Below are positions 21,796 through 32,800 of a DNA stretch of 37,040 nucleotides, in pieces (position 1 is the first letter of the stretch; each line of letters opens with the position of its first letter). The notes below the pieces were generated by a model. The model saw only the letters and a list, made by a program, of their open reading frames with translations, ran no database searches and had not been told where the DNA came from. The stretch lies in the NCBI GenBank assembly GCA_021464525.1, contig JADRCO010000339.1, positions 1-37,040 on the forward strand, in the 5' to 3' direction. Position numbers and translations under genes: made by a program. Source of the DNA: Rhizophagus sp. LPA8_4_AMF. Its lineage: Eukaryota; Glomeromycota; Glomeromycetes; Glomerales; Glomeraceae.

Positions 21796-22151
21796 TTTTT
21801 CCTTTTACAAAAAACTCTAAAAAAAGTGGTTGTTTTTGTAAATTTTGTTTAGCTTCACGAAAAAACAGTAAAGTCTTAAATGAGAATTTTCAGGCTATAT
21901 ATAAACGTTTCCGAATTCCAAGCTCAATTTCCAAACAAGGAGTAATGCATTCTTCTGCGTCAAAAATTCGTGGTTAAAGGGTAAAATTCTGTCATTTATG
22001 CTATTTATGTTGATAATCTACAGATCAACTAATCTAAATCTGATTTGACATAAATATAATTAAAAATGCGATGTTTTCTTTTACCCGTTTTTCACGATTT
22101 TTCTTAAATTATCAAAAAAGATACAGAATAAGAAAAATTGAGATCGACAAT
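21796..22151. promoter_or_regulatory. Shared bidirectional promoter, coiled-coil gene/PUS7
   Basis: 356 bases between divergent genes. A short upstream reading frame (ATG at 22066, stop at 22105-22107) overlaps the alternative in-frame PUS7 start at 22071. Initiation choice may therefore be regulated. Confidence 0.5.
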
Positions 22152-25100
22152 ATGACTTCTCATGAAGAACACCCAGTAAAAAAAATTCGTTTACATTCCG
22201 GAGAACCTGTTGTTGTTCTACCGAGCGATACTAAAAATAGTTCAGATTCTGAGAAAATCGCTTCAAATATTGAAGTAAATCAAATGATCCGTGAGCGAGA
22301 TGTTGGAATTATTGAATATGCTAACCCATCGATTCCGGGATTTTTGGGTGTTATTAAACAAAGGTAGTTTATCAATTCCCTAAATTAGATGCATAATGAT
22401 TCATTTAATCTGTGTGATTTTTTTTTTTTTCTTAGGTTCTCGGATTTTATGGTTAATGAGATTGATAATTTTAGAAATATCGTTCATCTTACAAATTTTA
22501 ATATTCCAAAAGTAGAAAGCCCTGCGGATAAACCTGACGTTCAAGTTGTATGGATACCGAAAGAAGTAAGTGTTTATAGCATTTATATTTGAATTTGTTT
22601 GATAATATTGTTTTAACTAATTTTATTTAGAAAATATCGGATGAACTAGTTTTTCATGAAATGAAAGCTTTGCTTGGCGAGGAGACTTCAAACCAAATTC
22701 AAAGTTTATTAAGTGGACAGGATGAAAATCTCTCATTTGTTAATACGAAGGTAAAAAAATTTATTTTAATGTTAATTTTTGGAAAATATTTTTATTTATT
22801 TATTTATTTAGGTTGAAAAAGACAAAAACAAAAGAAAAGTCATTCATCAATTTTTTAAGGATCATTTTGGCGATAAGTTAAATACAGAAGCAAATGATGG
22901 CGTAATAAAAGTCAGTATGCATACCGATAAGACAAGAAAGGGTAAGCATATAATTATTGATTTTTAATTTTATTATTGTATTTGTATAACTTTATAGCTT
23001 TATTTAGACAGAAGGAGTAGACAACAAAAAAATGATATCTGGGATGCATTGGGTGGATCTTATTGTCAGTTTACTTTATACAAGGAAAATAAGGATACAA
23101 TTGAAGCTATTAATTTTCTGAGCAAGCTTATAAAGTATGGCATCCATTGATCATTTTACTATCAATTATCCATTATTATTGATCAAGTAGATTATTTCCT
23201 CTATTTAATTTGTCTATGTCCCCTAAGCACTTCTTTCAATGAATTCATTTCTATTTTTTTCTTTTCCAAACCTTGTCAAAAATTTTCATTAAATTTTACT
23301 ATTTAAACATTAGAGTTCATTCAAAGACATTTTCATATGCTGGTACGAAAGATCGTCGTGCTATAAGTGTTCAGAAAGTAACCGCAAACAGGATAAAAGC
23401 TGAAAGATTACTCGGATTAAATTCTAACCTGAAAGGAATGAAATTGGGAAACTTTGAGTAGGTTAATTAAATCAAATGTTATAAGGTATTTGTTTTATCA
23501 ATTTTTTTAAATAATTATTTTTTACCTTAGATATGTTAAGACTCCGTTAAAGCTTGGTGACTTGAGAGGGAATCATTTTGTGATTACAATAAGGTAAACC
23601 TACTATTAAAATTCCTTGGACTTATGATTTCTTTTCTTCAATTATTAATTCGTTATAATATATTTCAGAAATGTTCAAGTTGAAAATGAGGAAATAATTT
23701 CGAAAGCTATAGAGTCTTTGCAATTACGTGGATTTATTAATTATTATGGTGAATAATCAAAAATGCGAAATTCTTTTGTTGTATCAATTATTAATACTAT
23801 TTACTTAATTAGGCATGCAAAGATTTGGTAGTTCGTCTATCTCTACATTTCACATTGGTCGTGCACTTTTACAAAATAACTGGGAAGAAGCTGTCAATTT
23901 GATTATGAAGCCGCGACCCGGAGGTATTTATTGATTTTATAAATGAAGCATATTTGTAAATAAGAAAAAAGAAAATAGTTTTTCTATTATAACTTATTTA
24001 GATCGTCAGGATCATCAAATAGCAAGACAACATTGGATAGAGAATCATGATGCGAAAAAGGCATTAGAATTATTTCCCAAACAGTGTATTGCAGAAACTC
24101 ATATATTAAGTTATTTTGCAAAGACTGGTCAACTTAATGATTATGCAGGAGCTTTTGCAACAGTAAGTTAAATATCACTTTTAATTTTATAAATAACAAT
24201 TTATTAAAACCTATCTTATTTTAGATACCAAGAAATCTACGTCTTATGTATGTACATGCTTATCAATCGTATATATGGAATAGTATTGTTTCAGAGAGAA
24301 TACGCATGCATGGTTGTGACGCTCCAGTTGTAGGAGATTTGGTTATTAAGGATGAGGATTTGACTGCAGACATAGATAGTGAAGATCTAGTGGATGATAA
24401 TTTTACTGTTAATTCGGATGACAAAAAGGTAATTATAATTAAATTACATAGTTTTTAATAGATTATTTGATCACATTCAAATTTTTTTAAATTTAAACAG
24501 GAAATTAAAGTGAAAGTACTCGCCGAAGAAGATTTGAATAATTATTCAATTTTTGACGTGGTGTTACCTTTGCCTGGATATTCTGTTATTTATCCTAATA
24601 ATAACATATTTGAGAAATATAAAGAATTAATGTGGAAAGATCATTTGGATCCACGCGAAATGAGAAGAAATGTCAAGCAAGTTTAACAAATATAATTTTT
24701 TTTTTTTTTTAAAAAAAAAACCGGAAATTAATTTTTATTATTTATTTATAGGGACTTTTCTTTATCTGGATCATACAGAAAAATTATGGGAAAGCCAAGT
24801 GATTTATCATGGTTAGTCTATCATTTCATATATTTCATATTATAAATTTATGATTTTTAATTAATATTTTTATTATAGGAAAATTTTTAAATATGATGAT
24901 CAGAATATATCATTGTCCTTGACTGATTTAGATTTATTGGATGGAAAATCAGAACCAGAATCATTACCAAGTAATTAAATTTTTATTAGATTTTCTTAAT
25001 TTTAATAATTACAATCAATTAACAATTTTTTTTTTTTTTGTTTATAAATCAAACATTCTATAAGATGGTAAAAATACTGCGTTAGGAATAAATTTTTCCT

Positions 25101-25165
25101 TATCTTCTAGTTCATATGCTACAGTATTATTAAGAGAATTAATGAAACCTACAGAAAAGGAATAA
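22152..25165 (+). CDS. PUS7: Pseudouridine synthase Pus7 (TruD family)
   Basis: Fifteen exons: 22152-22363, 22436-22565, 22631-22750, 22812-22941, 23008-23134, 23314-23457, 23531-23593, 23669-23748, 23813-23923, 24002-24162, 24225-24428, 24501-24676, 24752-24811, 24879-24970, 25065-25165; 636 aa. The TruD catalytic motif is [15 protein letters not shown], with the nucleophilic Asp at D253. Other marks are VNEID near residue 75, [19 protein letters not shown] and [12 protein letters not shown]. In yeast Pus7 makes pseudouridine at position 13 or 35 of some tRNAs, and in U2 snRNA and mRNA. All junctions keep phase, but intron 12 (24677-24751) begins GCAAGT, a GC-AG intron. An in-frame ATG at 22071 would add 27 Arg-rich residues (FTRFSRFFLNYQKRYRIRK) that look like a mitochondrial presequence. 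Confidence 0.93.
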
Positions 25166-25701
25166 TTTAATTTTAAATTTTATTGATTATATAATGCTTA
25201 GTGTGTACGTTACCGATTTATTTGCAAAGCAAATCATTTACTTATTGGTGTTAATCAATTAATCAGTAGTATCTTGTTTGTATATAATGATAGCGATCTA
25301 AAAAAAAGGACGATCACAATTATAATATATCGTCAGTCATGAAGTTTAAGCCTCATACGGTAATTAATAAAGTCTGTTGAGCAAGATTTAACGATAATAT
25401 TTTAAATTTATATTCCTAATTTTCTTGAGAATTTACATGGGTCTAAGATAAATTTGTCATATGACAAATTTATATTTTTCGGAATAATATTGGTTTAATT
25501 AGTAGTCAATGAGCTTTAAAAAAATTTGGTATATTCAAAGTCTAAAAAGGGTGATTAAACACATGATTGTTAAATGAATCAGATCCCCAAAAATCTGCTC
25601 ATTAAAGGGATAATGAAGTAGATCAATTTTTTTTTTATCTATAAACTTTATGAAATTTATGAAATTTAAATTTCGTATTTCGTATTAAATTTTAATTATT
25701 C
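25166..25701. other. Intergenic region before HAL2
   Basis: 536 bases with no coding frame. It contains the 26-bp palindrome listed separately. AT-rich sequence near 25620-25700 is the likely HAL2 promoter and leader. Confidence 0.5.
25448..25473. repeat. Perfect 26-bp palindrome
   Basis: ATAAATTTGTCAT is followed at once by its exact reverse complement, with no loop. It lies about 280 bases after the PUS7 stop and 230 before the HAL2 start. It could be a dimeric regulator site, a cruciform or the core of a small repeat. Confidence 0.85.
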
Positions 25702-27258
25702 ATGTCGGGTAATTATCATGAACCATTTTATTTCTAAATTTTTAATTTGTTTTTATTCAACTTAATTATATATATTTTATATATATTTTTTTATTTTTAA
25801 ATAGTATTTGCTGCAGAACGTACGGTTGCTATTAACGCAGTTTTACGAGCTAGCGAAGTTTGTCAAAAAGTATTCAAACAATTAGTTAGTTCTGAGACAA
25901 TAACCAAAAAAGATAAAACTCCAGTAACAAGTACAAGTCTTACTTTTATAATATAATTTAAAAAATTTTTTTCTAATTTTTATTTTTACAGTTGCTGATT
26001 TTAGTGCACAAGCTGTAGTGAATACAATTTTATATAAATCTTTCCCAAATGATCCAATTATTGGAGAAGAAGATACTGGAGATTTACGTGGTGACACAGG
26101 AAAAGAATTGAGAGAAAGAATTCTTTCTTTAACTAATTCTGTTTTAGATGAACAATTAGATGAAGAAAAGGTATTATAATATTAGAATACAAATGTGATT
26201 CTTTTTTAACGAATTTAATTATGTTTTAAAGGCATTTTTGTGAATGGTTTTCCGAAATTTGCGAATTTTTATCAAAAGAATGGAAAATGAAGTCATACCG
26301 GTTTTAATTAATTTTTAAATTTTTATTTTTTTTTTTATGTGAAAGTTGTTGGGTGCTATTGATAGAGGATCTTTTCCTGGTGGTTCACAAGGAAGTTCGT
26401 AATTATCATTATCCCTTATCTTGTTTACTATATCAAATTTTTGAGTACTTAATATTTCTTATAGGAATGTGGACACTTGATCCAATTGATGGAACCAAAG
26501 GATTTTTACGTGGAGAACAATTTGCTGTTTGTTTAGCATTAATTGTTGGTGGTAACGTACAATTAGGAGTTATGGGATGTCCTAATTTACCAGTAGATTT
26601 TAATGCTCCCGAAGGAGAAAGAGGGTGTCTATTTATTGCAGAAAAGGGTCAAGGAGCTTTTCAAGTATATTGTCTTCTTTTAAATTATCGTCTTCCAGTA
26701 CCTTCTTCGTTCCTTTTTTTTAAAGGAGAAAAAATTATTTGATATAAATAGAAGAACTTTTCTTCAACAGAGGAAACAAAAATCCATATAGCTGATATTT
26801 CTTCCGTATCAGAAGCGTCATTTTGTGAATCAGTTGAAGCGGCACATTCATCTCATGACGACGCCGCACAAATAGCTTCACTTCTTGGTATAACCAAACC
26901 ATCTCTTCGTATGGACAGTCAATGTAAATATTGTTCGGTATCAAGAGGCGATGCAGATATTTATTTACGCCTGCCAACTCGTGCTGATTATGAAGAAAAT
27001 ATATGGGTATTTACACTTTTTTATAAATAAATGTAATGAAATTATATTAAATTGAATTAATCTTAAATTACATAATAGGATCATGCATCCGGATCTATTT
27101 TGATTCAGGAATCTGGCGGTGAAATTTCAGACATAAATGGCAAACCTTTAGATTTCTCTCTAGGGAGAACTTTAAAAGCTAACAAAGGAATTGTAGCTGC
27201 TAGTCCTAAAATACATTCCAAAGTTATTGAGGCTTGCAACAAGCATTTTAATAAATAA
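25702..27258 (+). CDS. MET22: 3'(2'),5'-bisphosphate nucleotidase (Hal2/Met22)
   Basis: Seven exons (25702-25708, 25805-25930, 25992-26170, 26346-26394, 26465-26664, 26773-27006, 27079-27258) give 324 aa. The metal-binding residues of the inositol-monophosphatase fold are all present: GEEDT (E70, E71, D72), DPIDGT (D126, D129) and WDHASG (D266). The protein removes the 3' phosphate from PAP, a by-product of sulfate assimilation, and the yeast enzyme is the lithium/sodium target. The model needs a first coding exon of just 7 nt (ATGTCGG), which joins in phase to give MSVFAAERTVAINAVLRA, matching the family start. Exon 6 uses an AG two bases downstream of a CAG to stay in frame. The intron at 26171-26345 is the longest in the gene (175 nt). 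Confidence 0.9.
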
Positions 27259-27664
27259 ATAATATTTATAGATATTATTTTTTGTTTAATTTAATCATCT
27301 TTACTACAGATGAAAAAAAAAATATGTTGTTTTAATAAATTACTATTTTTTTACCTGTGATACCGGGCGAATTTTATTTATGTATGATAAGAGCTAATTT
27401 GTTTAAATACAATTACAATCCAAATAGTTTTGAACAAGTATTAAAATTACGGCGCTAGTTAATTCATGACTGATTCTTTTTTTTTGCCGGCTTAAAAAAA
27501 GATCATTACAGCTGATTTCATAATATACGGGATAAAATTCTATAAATATAAAAATTAAACAACTAAAAACACTTAATATTTTAAAATAATTACAAATACT
27601 ATGCAAATTAATTATCTTATATAGTATAAAATTTTTTAAAATTAAGCATTATAAAATTCTTACA

Positions 27665-27877
27665 TTATTTTTTATATTGGCTAAGCATTTTGATAGTATC
27701 TTGATAATTTACATATATCATTACTTTGGATTGAATAAACTCAAATACTTTATTAATTCTAGTGAATAAATAAATGTGCTGTGAATAATTGGAATAATTG
27801 GGTATACAAATTTGGAAAAGACAGTAAAAAAGTCTAGATAAATCTTTTAAGCTAATAAGCCATAACTTTTCTTATAA
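27665..27877 (-). pseudogene. Coding relic, possibly helicase-like
   Basis: About 70 open codons lie between stops on the minus strand, with no initiator near the front. It contains NKVFEFIQSKVMIYVNYQDTI, which faintly resembles the strand-helix start of a superfamily 2 helicase C-domain (RecQ type, IIYxNxxxDV). The match is short and by eye only. Confidence 0.2.
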
Positions 27878-28169
27878 GTATAGTGATTTACAAACAACTC
27901 TTAAAATTCTTATAAAGTTACTATCCAATTTCAAATGGCAATAAAAATTTATTCTGGAGTTATTATTAAAGAGTAAAATTTAAATTATTACAGTTGAGAA
28001 GCTCCATTAAGCAAATGTTTAAAAATTAATTAAGTTTTAAATAAAAGTAAAAATATGTATTATAAAAGATTGAGGAGTTCTATATTGAAGTATTTTTTTG
28101 TTCTTTGGAAATTAGACTTTTTAGATCTTTCATATTATACATTGAACTAAAATCTTATTAGTATAATTC

Positions 28170-28328
28170 TTATTTTATTAGTCTATATATTACTTTACAC
28201 ATACGTGTATTAGTTCTTTCAGCAATGAGATTTAGATAACATCCTTTATGACCAATTAATTTATCAATATCAATATAATGAGGTTGCAAATATTTTTGTG
28301 AAAACTGCAGAATTTGACTTTTGAACAT
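28170..28328 (-). pseudogene. KH-domain-like relic, 52 codons
   Basis: An ATG-started minus-strand frame of 52 aa contains DIDKLIGHKGCYLNLIAERT. This matches the helix-GxxG-helix core of a KH domain (IGxxGxxIxxIxxxT), with GHKG as the loop. It lacks the rest of a KH fold, and an in-frame stop lies just upstream. It is probably a fragment of a decayed mobile or expanded-family gene. Confidence 0.3.
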
Positions 28329-29176
28329 TACTCCTAAACCTTCAGTTCATTGGACAAGTGTTGAATTTGGCTGTTTTTAGAAAGTCCAATTCAATAAAAC
28401 AAATTTGACAAGTACAAAATACATGAAGTGTTAAAATTCAAGAAATGGAAATAAATATGGATTAAAAGAATAGATTATTTTTAAAAAAATGTGGTTATAT
28501 AATTGCTGAATTATCTTAAACAAAGAAAAAGTTGCGCTTTAAGTTATTTTAAATACTCAATCTTGCTTGTAATAAACGTATATCATAAACTAGTCTAATC
28601 ATATATATTGACTGTATCTAAATAAATTAGTAACCAATTTTTTATAAGTTTTTGATTTTTGAAATAGAGATTTATAATTTAAAAAATTTACAAACTTTAT
28701 GCATATATTTTAAAAATATGTATTATGTATTTTATGTATTATGTAAATTATAATCAATGTAATAATACTTCAAAAAATAATAATTTTGCATTTTATAATT
28801 TTTTCTTTTTATTATTATAATTAACTTAAAAATTGGCCTTTTATTATAATATTAAGATAGCTGATACCTGATAGGTTAATATAAGTAATATATAATTCAT
28901 ATGAATAAAATTATGAATATACATAAATAACAGTAACAAGATTCCATCCATATTATTTTAAAGTAGCAGTACTTTATTATTTATATATATTTAAAAATAT
29001 ATAAATTTATTTAGTTTTTTTGAAATTAAATTAATTTATGACTTAGCATGCAAAGATTTTAAATATTAAACAAAATTGATTTATTAGATAATTTGATTCT
29101 AATAATACTTTATATTATGCAATTCAGAGATGTAGAAAACTTTCAATTTTTCTTCTATTTTTGTTGTTTTCATTGA

Positions 29177-29314
29177 TCAAGTATTTTCCAGTATAACTAA
29201 ATAAATGACATCCAATTTTATAGTTTCTATATTTAGTTTTTCTATAACAATATCATTTACAAATTGAATACTATCTATCTGAACTTCTTTTTTTTCATAA
29301 ATAACTGATTGTAA
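29177..29314 (-). pseudogene. Coding relic, family unknown
   Basis: 45 open codons on the minus strand read EVQIDSIQFVNDIVIEKL and NIETIKLDVIYLVI, ending in TGA at 29177-29179. The composition is protein-like, but no start codon or splice signals are clear. Unrecognised. Confidence 0.2.
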
Positions 29315-30219
29315 TCAAGAAATTTCCCTTTTCTAATAGAACTGAAGTCATTTCAAAATTTGCTATTTTTTTTCTATTGAAAGCGCTTTTTTTAATTCTA
29401 CGTGAATTTATCTTAATTAAAGTCAAAAAATATTTACATATCTTTATTAAAGTAAATGACTATTAAAAAAGCAAATAAATCGTCAATGATTTTTATAACT
29501 TTAACATAAATTTTTAATGAATAATTAAACAAATCATCAATCAAAATTACCTACAAAAAATAAAAAGAAAGAATATTATTAAAACTTTTTTATACTAATT
29601 TATTAAAAAAAAATATTTAAAAAATATTCATTTGTATAATGATTTTGTCCAATAAAGTGTGACAGGAAATATTAGATTATCAGATTACTAAACATCCCCT
29701 CTTACAATTTGTTAAACAAACTTTAATCAAAATGCAAAAATTTTTTTTATGTAGCCTAAATAATTATTTATTTAAATTATAACCAAGTTAAAAGATATAA
29801 ATAGTATTTAAATTAAATAAAAAACTAAAAGTTAGTAATGATTTAATATCAAAAAAAGCTTTGTTAATACCAAATATGACACTATTATTAGAAATTTTAA
29901 TTAATAAATAAAATTATATTTACAATTCTTTCCTCCTTAATATTTTGATCAAAATTCAAATATGATGTAACTTCAATACAATGTTAGAAATCTAAAAATA
30001 TACTTACAGTGCATATGGTTACTGTTATTATTTGGCAATTACTTTAATACTATATTTGTGAAAAAGTTTATTTTATTGTAATAGTAGAGATAAGCTTTTT
30101 AATTAAAGTAAAAATTCATGATTTTTAAAATTGATTTGTAATTGATTTGGCAAAAAATACAACCATCAGTTATAAAGAAAATAGAATTCAAATTTAATAA
30201 TGACTTATAAAAATTTTTA

Positions 30220-30456
30220 TTAACATTGGTTCACTTTTATGAAAATAACTAGTCTATTTACGTTTTTATGAAAATAGGTATAAATGAAGGCATTTAAATC
30301 TTCAACATTAAATTTGTTAAATATCATATTTATTCCATCACATAAACTTTCTTTATGGTAATTTTCTAATAGTGTTTTAAAATTATTAATTGAACTATTT
30401 ACATAACAAGATTTTTTAATACTATCATATTTTCCATCTTGGGAATATAAAGTCTT
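30220..30456 (-). pseudogene. Coding relic, 78 codons, family unknown
   Basis: This is the longest start-less frame in the desert, bounded by TAG upstream and TAA at 30220-30222. It reads LYSQDGKYDSIKKSC, FKTLLENYHKESLCDGIN and FNKFNVEDLNAFIYTYFHK. Mixed charged and aromatic residues argue for former coding. I do not recognise the family. Confidence 0.28.
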
Positions 30457-31288
30457 CTAAATTTCTTATTATAATCAGATTTCTTTTTCCTTAATATGAT
30501 ATTAACTTTTGTCAATGTTTCTGTTTTTAAATTATCTAATTTCTCCATATTTTGGAATTTTTTACATCTAATGCCAAAGTATTTATTTATTTTATTATAA
30601 TGCCATAATATATCACATTATTATTTTAGCATATAATACTAATTGTAGGATGTATTGACGTATTTATAGTAACAAATACATTACATCAACATCAATAATT
30701 GTTTAATTTATATTAATGGTCAGCAAATACATTTTTGGAATCTTTCAGTATATTAGACATATTTATATAGTAAATCTGATTATTTAAGTTTTCTTTTTTT
30801 TATCAAATATTACGATATTGGTAATTTATAATGAAATGAATATTGTTGACTTCTTTATTTGAAAATATTTGTTCATTTATACTTTAATTTACATAACAAT
30901 TTGCTTTCCTTTAGTAGATTTTGAGAATGATTTCTTATACTAGACTTTATTTATATTTCTATCATATTTTTTCTAATAATGATAATAATAAAGATTTTAA
31001 ATTGTACCTATTTTTTGCAAAGCAATAAAACCAAGTTTTGAATAGTATAACCAATATTATGACAAATTGATAAGATTAATACATGACTTCTATAATAGCC
31101 TGATAATTTATTACAGCAAAAAGCAAACTCGTTTATTTCAGAAGATCACAATATATGGACTTCTTATTCATGGTAATTTTTCAATTGTCAATATCTTAAA
31201 ATGATAATCAGAATTTTTTTTTTAAAATAAAAAAACTTAGATGGAAAAGCAGTTTTATTATTGTATGATTACCATTTAACTCCAAAGA

Positions 31289-31495
31289 TTGGACGAATCT
31301 GAGCAAGTTGCAAATAATATTGTAATTCTTACTATTGATCATAAGTTTGAAGCATTATATTCTATTGAACTTTTTTGGCAGATAAAGGTGTTTAATATAT
31401 TTAAAATTTTATTATCATTGAATTTAATTAATTTCTTTACAAGAAATTTCTACAAAAAAATTTCTGTACTATTTAAAATATCAAACTTAAAATAG
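31289..31495 (+). pseudogene. Possible coding relic near the Pif1 fragment
   Basis: A 68-codon frame opens with TTG, not ATG, and reads VANNIVILTIDHKFEALYSI before turning into Ile/Leu/Asn-rich noise. The first 35 codons look protein-like. It lies 600 bases upstream of the Pif1-type relic on the same strand and could come from the same decayed element. Confidence 0.2.
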
Positions 31496-31904
31496 GAAAA
31501 ATCAAAACTGAAGGCTAATTAATCAATGAGTATTTGGAGGCTCAAGATTTTCTTAAGAAAATAATTACAGAATCCTCACCCATAACCCATTCCGCATAAA
31601 ATCAAAAAGGTTAATTAATAATATCAATATTGTCTTTATTTAATAGTTCATATATGAAAACAAATCATGGGTTGGACAATTGTTAAAACTAGTAACTTAA
31701 ATACTTAATTAGTTAGTTTAGTAGTTTTCAATTATAAACTAAGTTTAGTTAATAGCATTTTTGGTTGGCTAATCATACTTTAAAACACATATCAAATAAT
31801 TCAATAATCATATCCTGGAATATATTAGATCATTGACTTTATGGATTAGATTTTGCATTTAATCTAACCATAATCCAAATTTTTTTTTGATTGAAGAGGA
31901 AATA

Positions 31905-32062
31905 TTTATAAAAACCACTTTTTTTTGTTAAAAAAAAAATCAAAAAAATATTTATAAAAATCAAAAAGGAAATGCTTTCCTTTTTTGATTTATCTTTTTC
32001 TTTTTTTGTAAAAAAACTGAAAAAAAATATTCATAAAAATAAAAAAGAAAAATGACTTTCAT
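31905..32062. repeat. Diverged tandem block, about 75-bp unit
   Basis: A unit beginning AAATATTTATAAAAA and ending in TTTTTTGATTTA recurs: a partial copy near 31910, a full copy near 31947 and a third near 32025 (with AAATATTCATAAAAAT). Both full copies contain a short hairpin (AAGGAAATGCTTTCCTT in the first; AAATGACTTTCATTT in the other). The block directly precedes the Pif1-type fragment. Confidence 0.5.
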
Positions 32063-32065
32063 TTT

Positions 32066-32278
32066 TTGATTTACTTTGTAAATTATTATGTTGCCATGAG
32101 CAGAGCAACATCATGGAAAAATCTTGGTATTACATATTTTGATCTAAATTCCATTAAGGTGGATAAAAATGTGATCAAAGAATATGAAAAATTACAAGTG
32201 AATAGGACTAAATTGGAAATTATCTTATTGATATTTAGAATACCATATCACAAAAATTTTAATGAATTTATTAAGTAA
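32066..32278 (+). pseudogene. Pif1-type helicase C-terminal fragment
   Basis: This frame of about 70 codons contains YVAMSRATSWKNLGI. That is the superfamily 1 helicase motif VI of Pif1-like proteins (YVALSRVxSxxGL), with the arginine finger kept. A short tail, DKNVIKEYEKLQ, follows, as in complete proteins, then a normal stop. All upstream helicase motifs are missing. The open frame starts in the tandem T/A repeat block. In fungi such Pif1 tails often come from Helitrons or from expanded Pif1 genes. This is a relic, not an active helicase. Confidence 0.5.
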
Positions 32279-32497
32279 ATAAAGATTACTTGGTTTCCTC
32301 TTTTAAATAGTTCTTATCTTATTATGCAACGAAGTAAATCAAATTGCAGCTCCCCCACTAATAAATCAATTTCTTGTTATTTAATATATAAAAAAAAGAT
32401 TTCGTAGAAAATTATCTTTGGTGCGTATGCTGATCATTTCATCGAAAAAAGTAGTACATTTCAGGCATGTGTAATTGTACACCATGTAAGTGGGTAA

Positions 32498-32712
32498 TCT
32501 TACCACTATCTTACCACACTACCTCGCATAATATAAATAGTACTTTAAACGTGGTAGTATAGGTGACGATTAATGCAGTGACAAATAGAGATCAGAAACA
32601 TAATAAAAAATGTAAACGGGAAATCACGTGACCACGTGACGAAAACATCACACGGTGGCCGTGTGGTAAGATTTTCCCATTAAAAAATTGTGTCACTGTC
32701 ACATATATAAAA
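32498..32712 (+). promoter_or_regulatory. Palindrome-rich promoter of the BTB-TLDc gene
   Basis: TCTTACCAC occurs at 32498-32506 and 32509-32517. The extended TCTTACCACAC (32509-32519) recurs inverted as GTGTGGTAAGA at 32661-32671. Two E-boxes CACGTG lie at 32625-32630 and 32633-32638, each followed by AC. CACACGG-TGG-CCGTGTG at 32649-32665 is a perfect 7-bp inverted repeat. A TATA box (TATATAAAA) lies at 32704-32712, about 90 bases before the ATG. Paired bHLH-type sites are likely, but the factors are unknown. Confidence 0.6.
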
Positions 32713-32800
32713 ACTGTCCGATATTGTGTAATATCATATATATTTGTTTTTCTTTAACTCATCAAATTAATTTGAATTTAATACAAACTTCATTAAAAAA

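Larger units (their letters stand above)
27259..32480. other. 5.2-kb gene desert with decayed coding fragments
   Basis: This stretch is extremely AT-rich, with no intact gene or splice-supported model. It holds several frames of 45-79 codons that read as protein but lack starts and end abruptly (listed separately). These look like remains of transposons or transposon-born genes. The first 100 bases hold the HAL2 3' end. The parts not listed show nothing I can name. Confidence 0.6.

Noticed and set aside
25882-26097. Minus-strand 71-codon frame
   Set aside because: Antisense to HAL2 exons 2-3, which are firmly identified.
27403-27606. Minus-strand 67-codon frame after HAL2
   Set aside because: Hydrophobic AT-rich composition, no family and no promoter or splice support; not distinguishable from chance.
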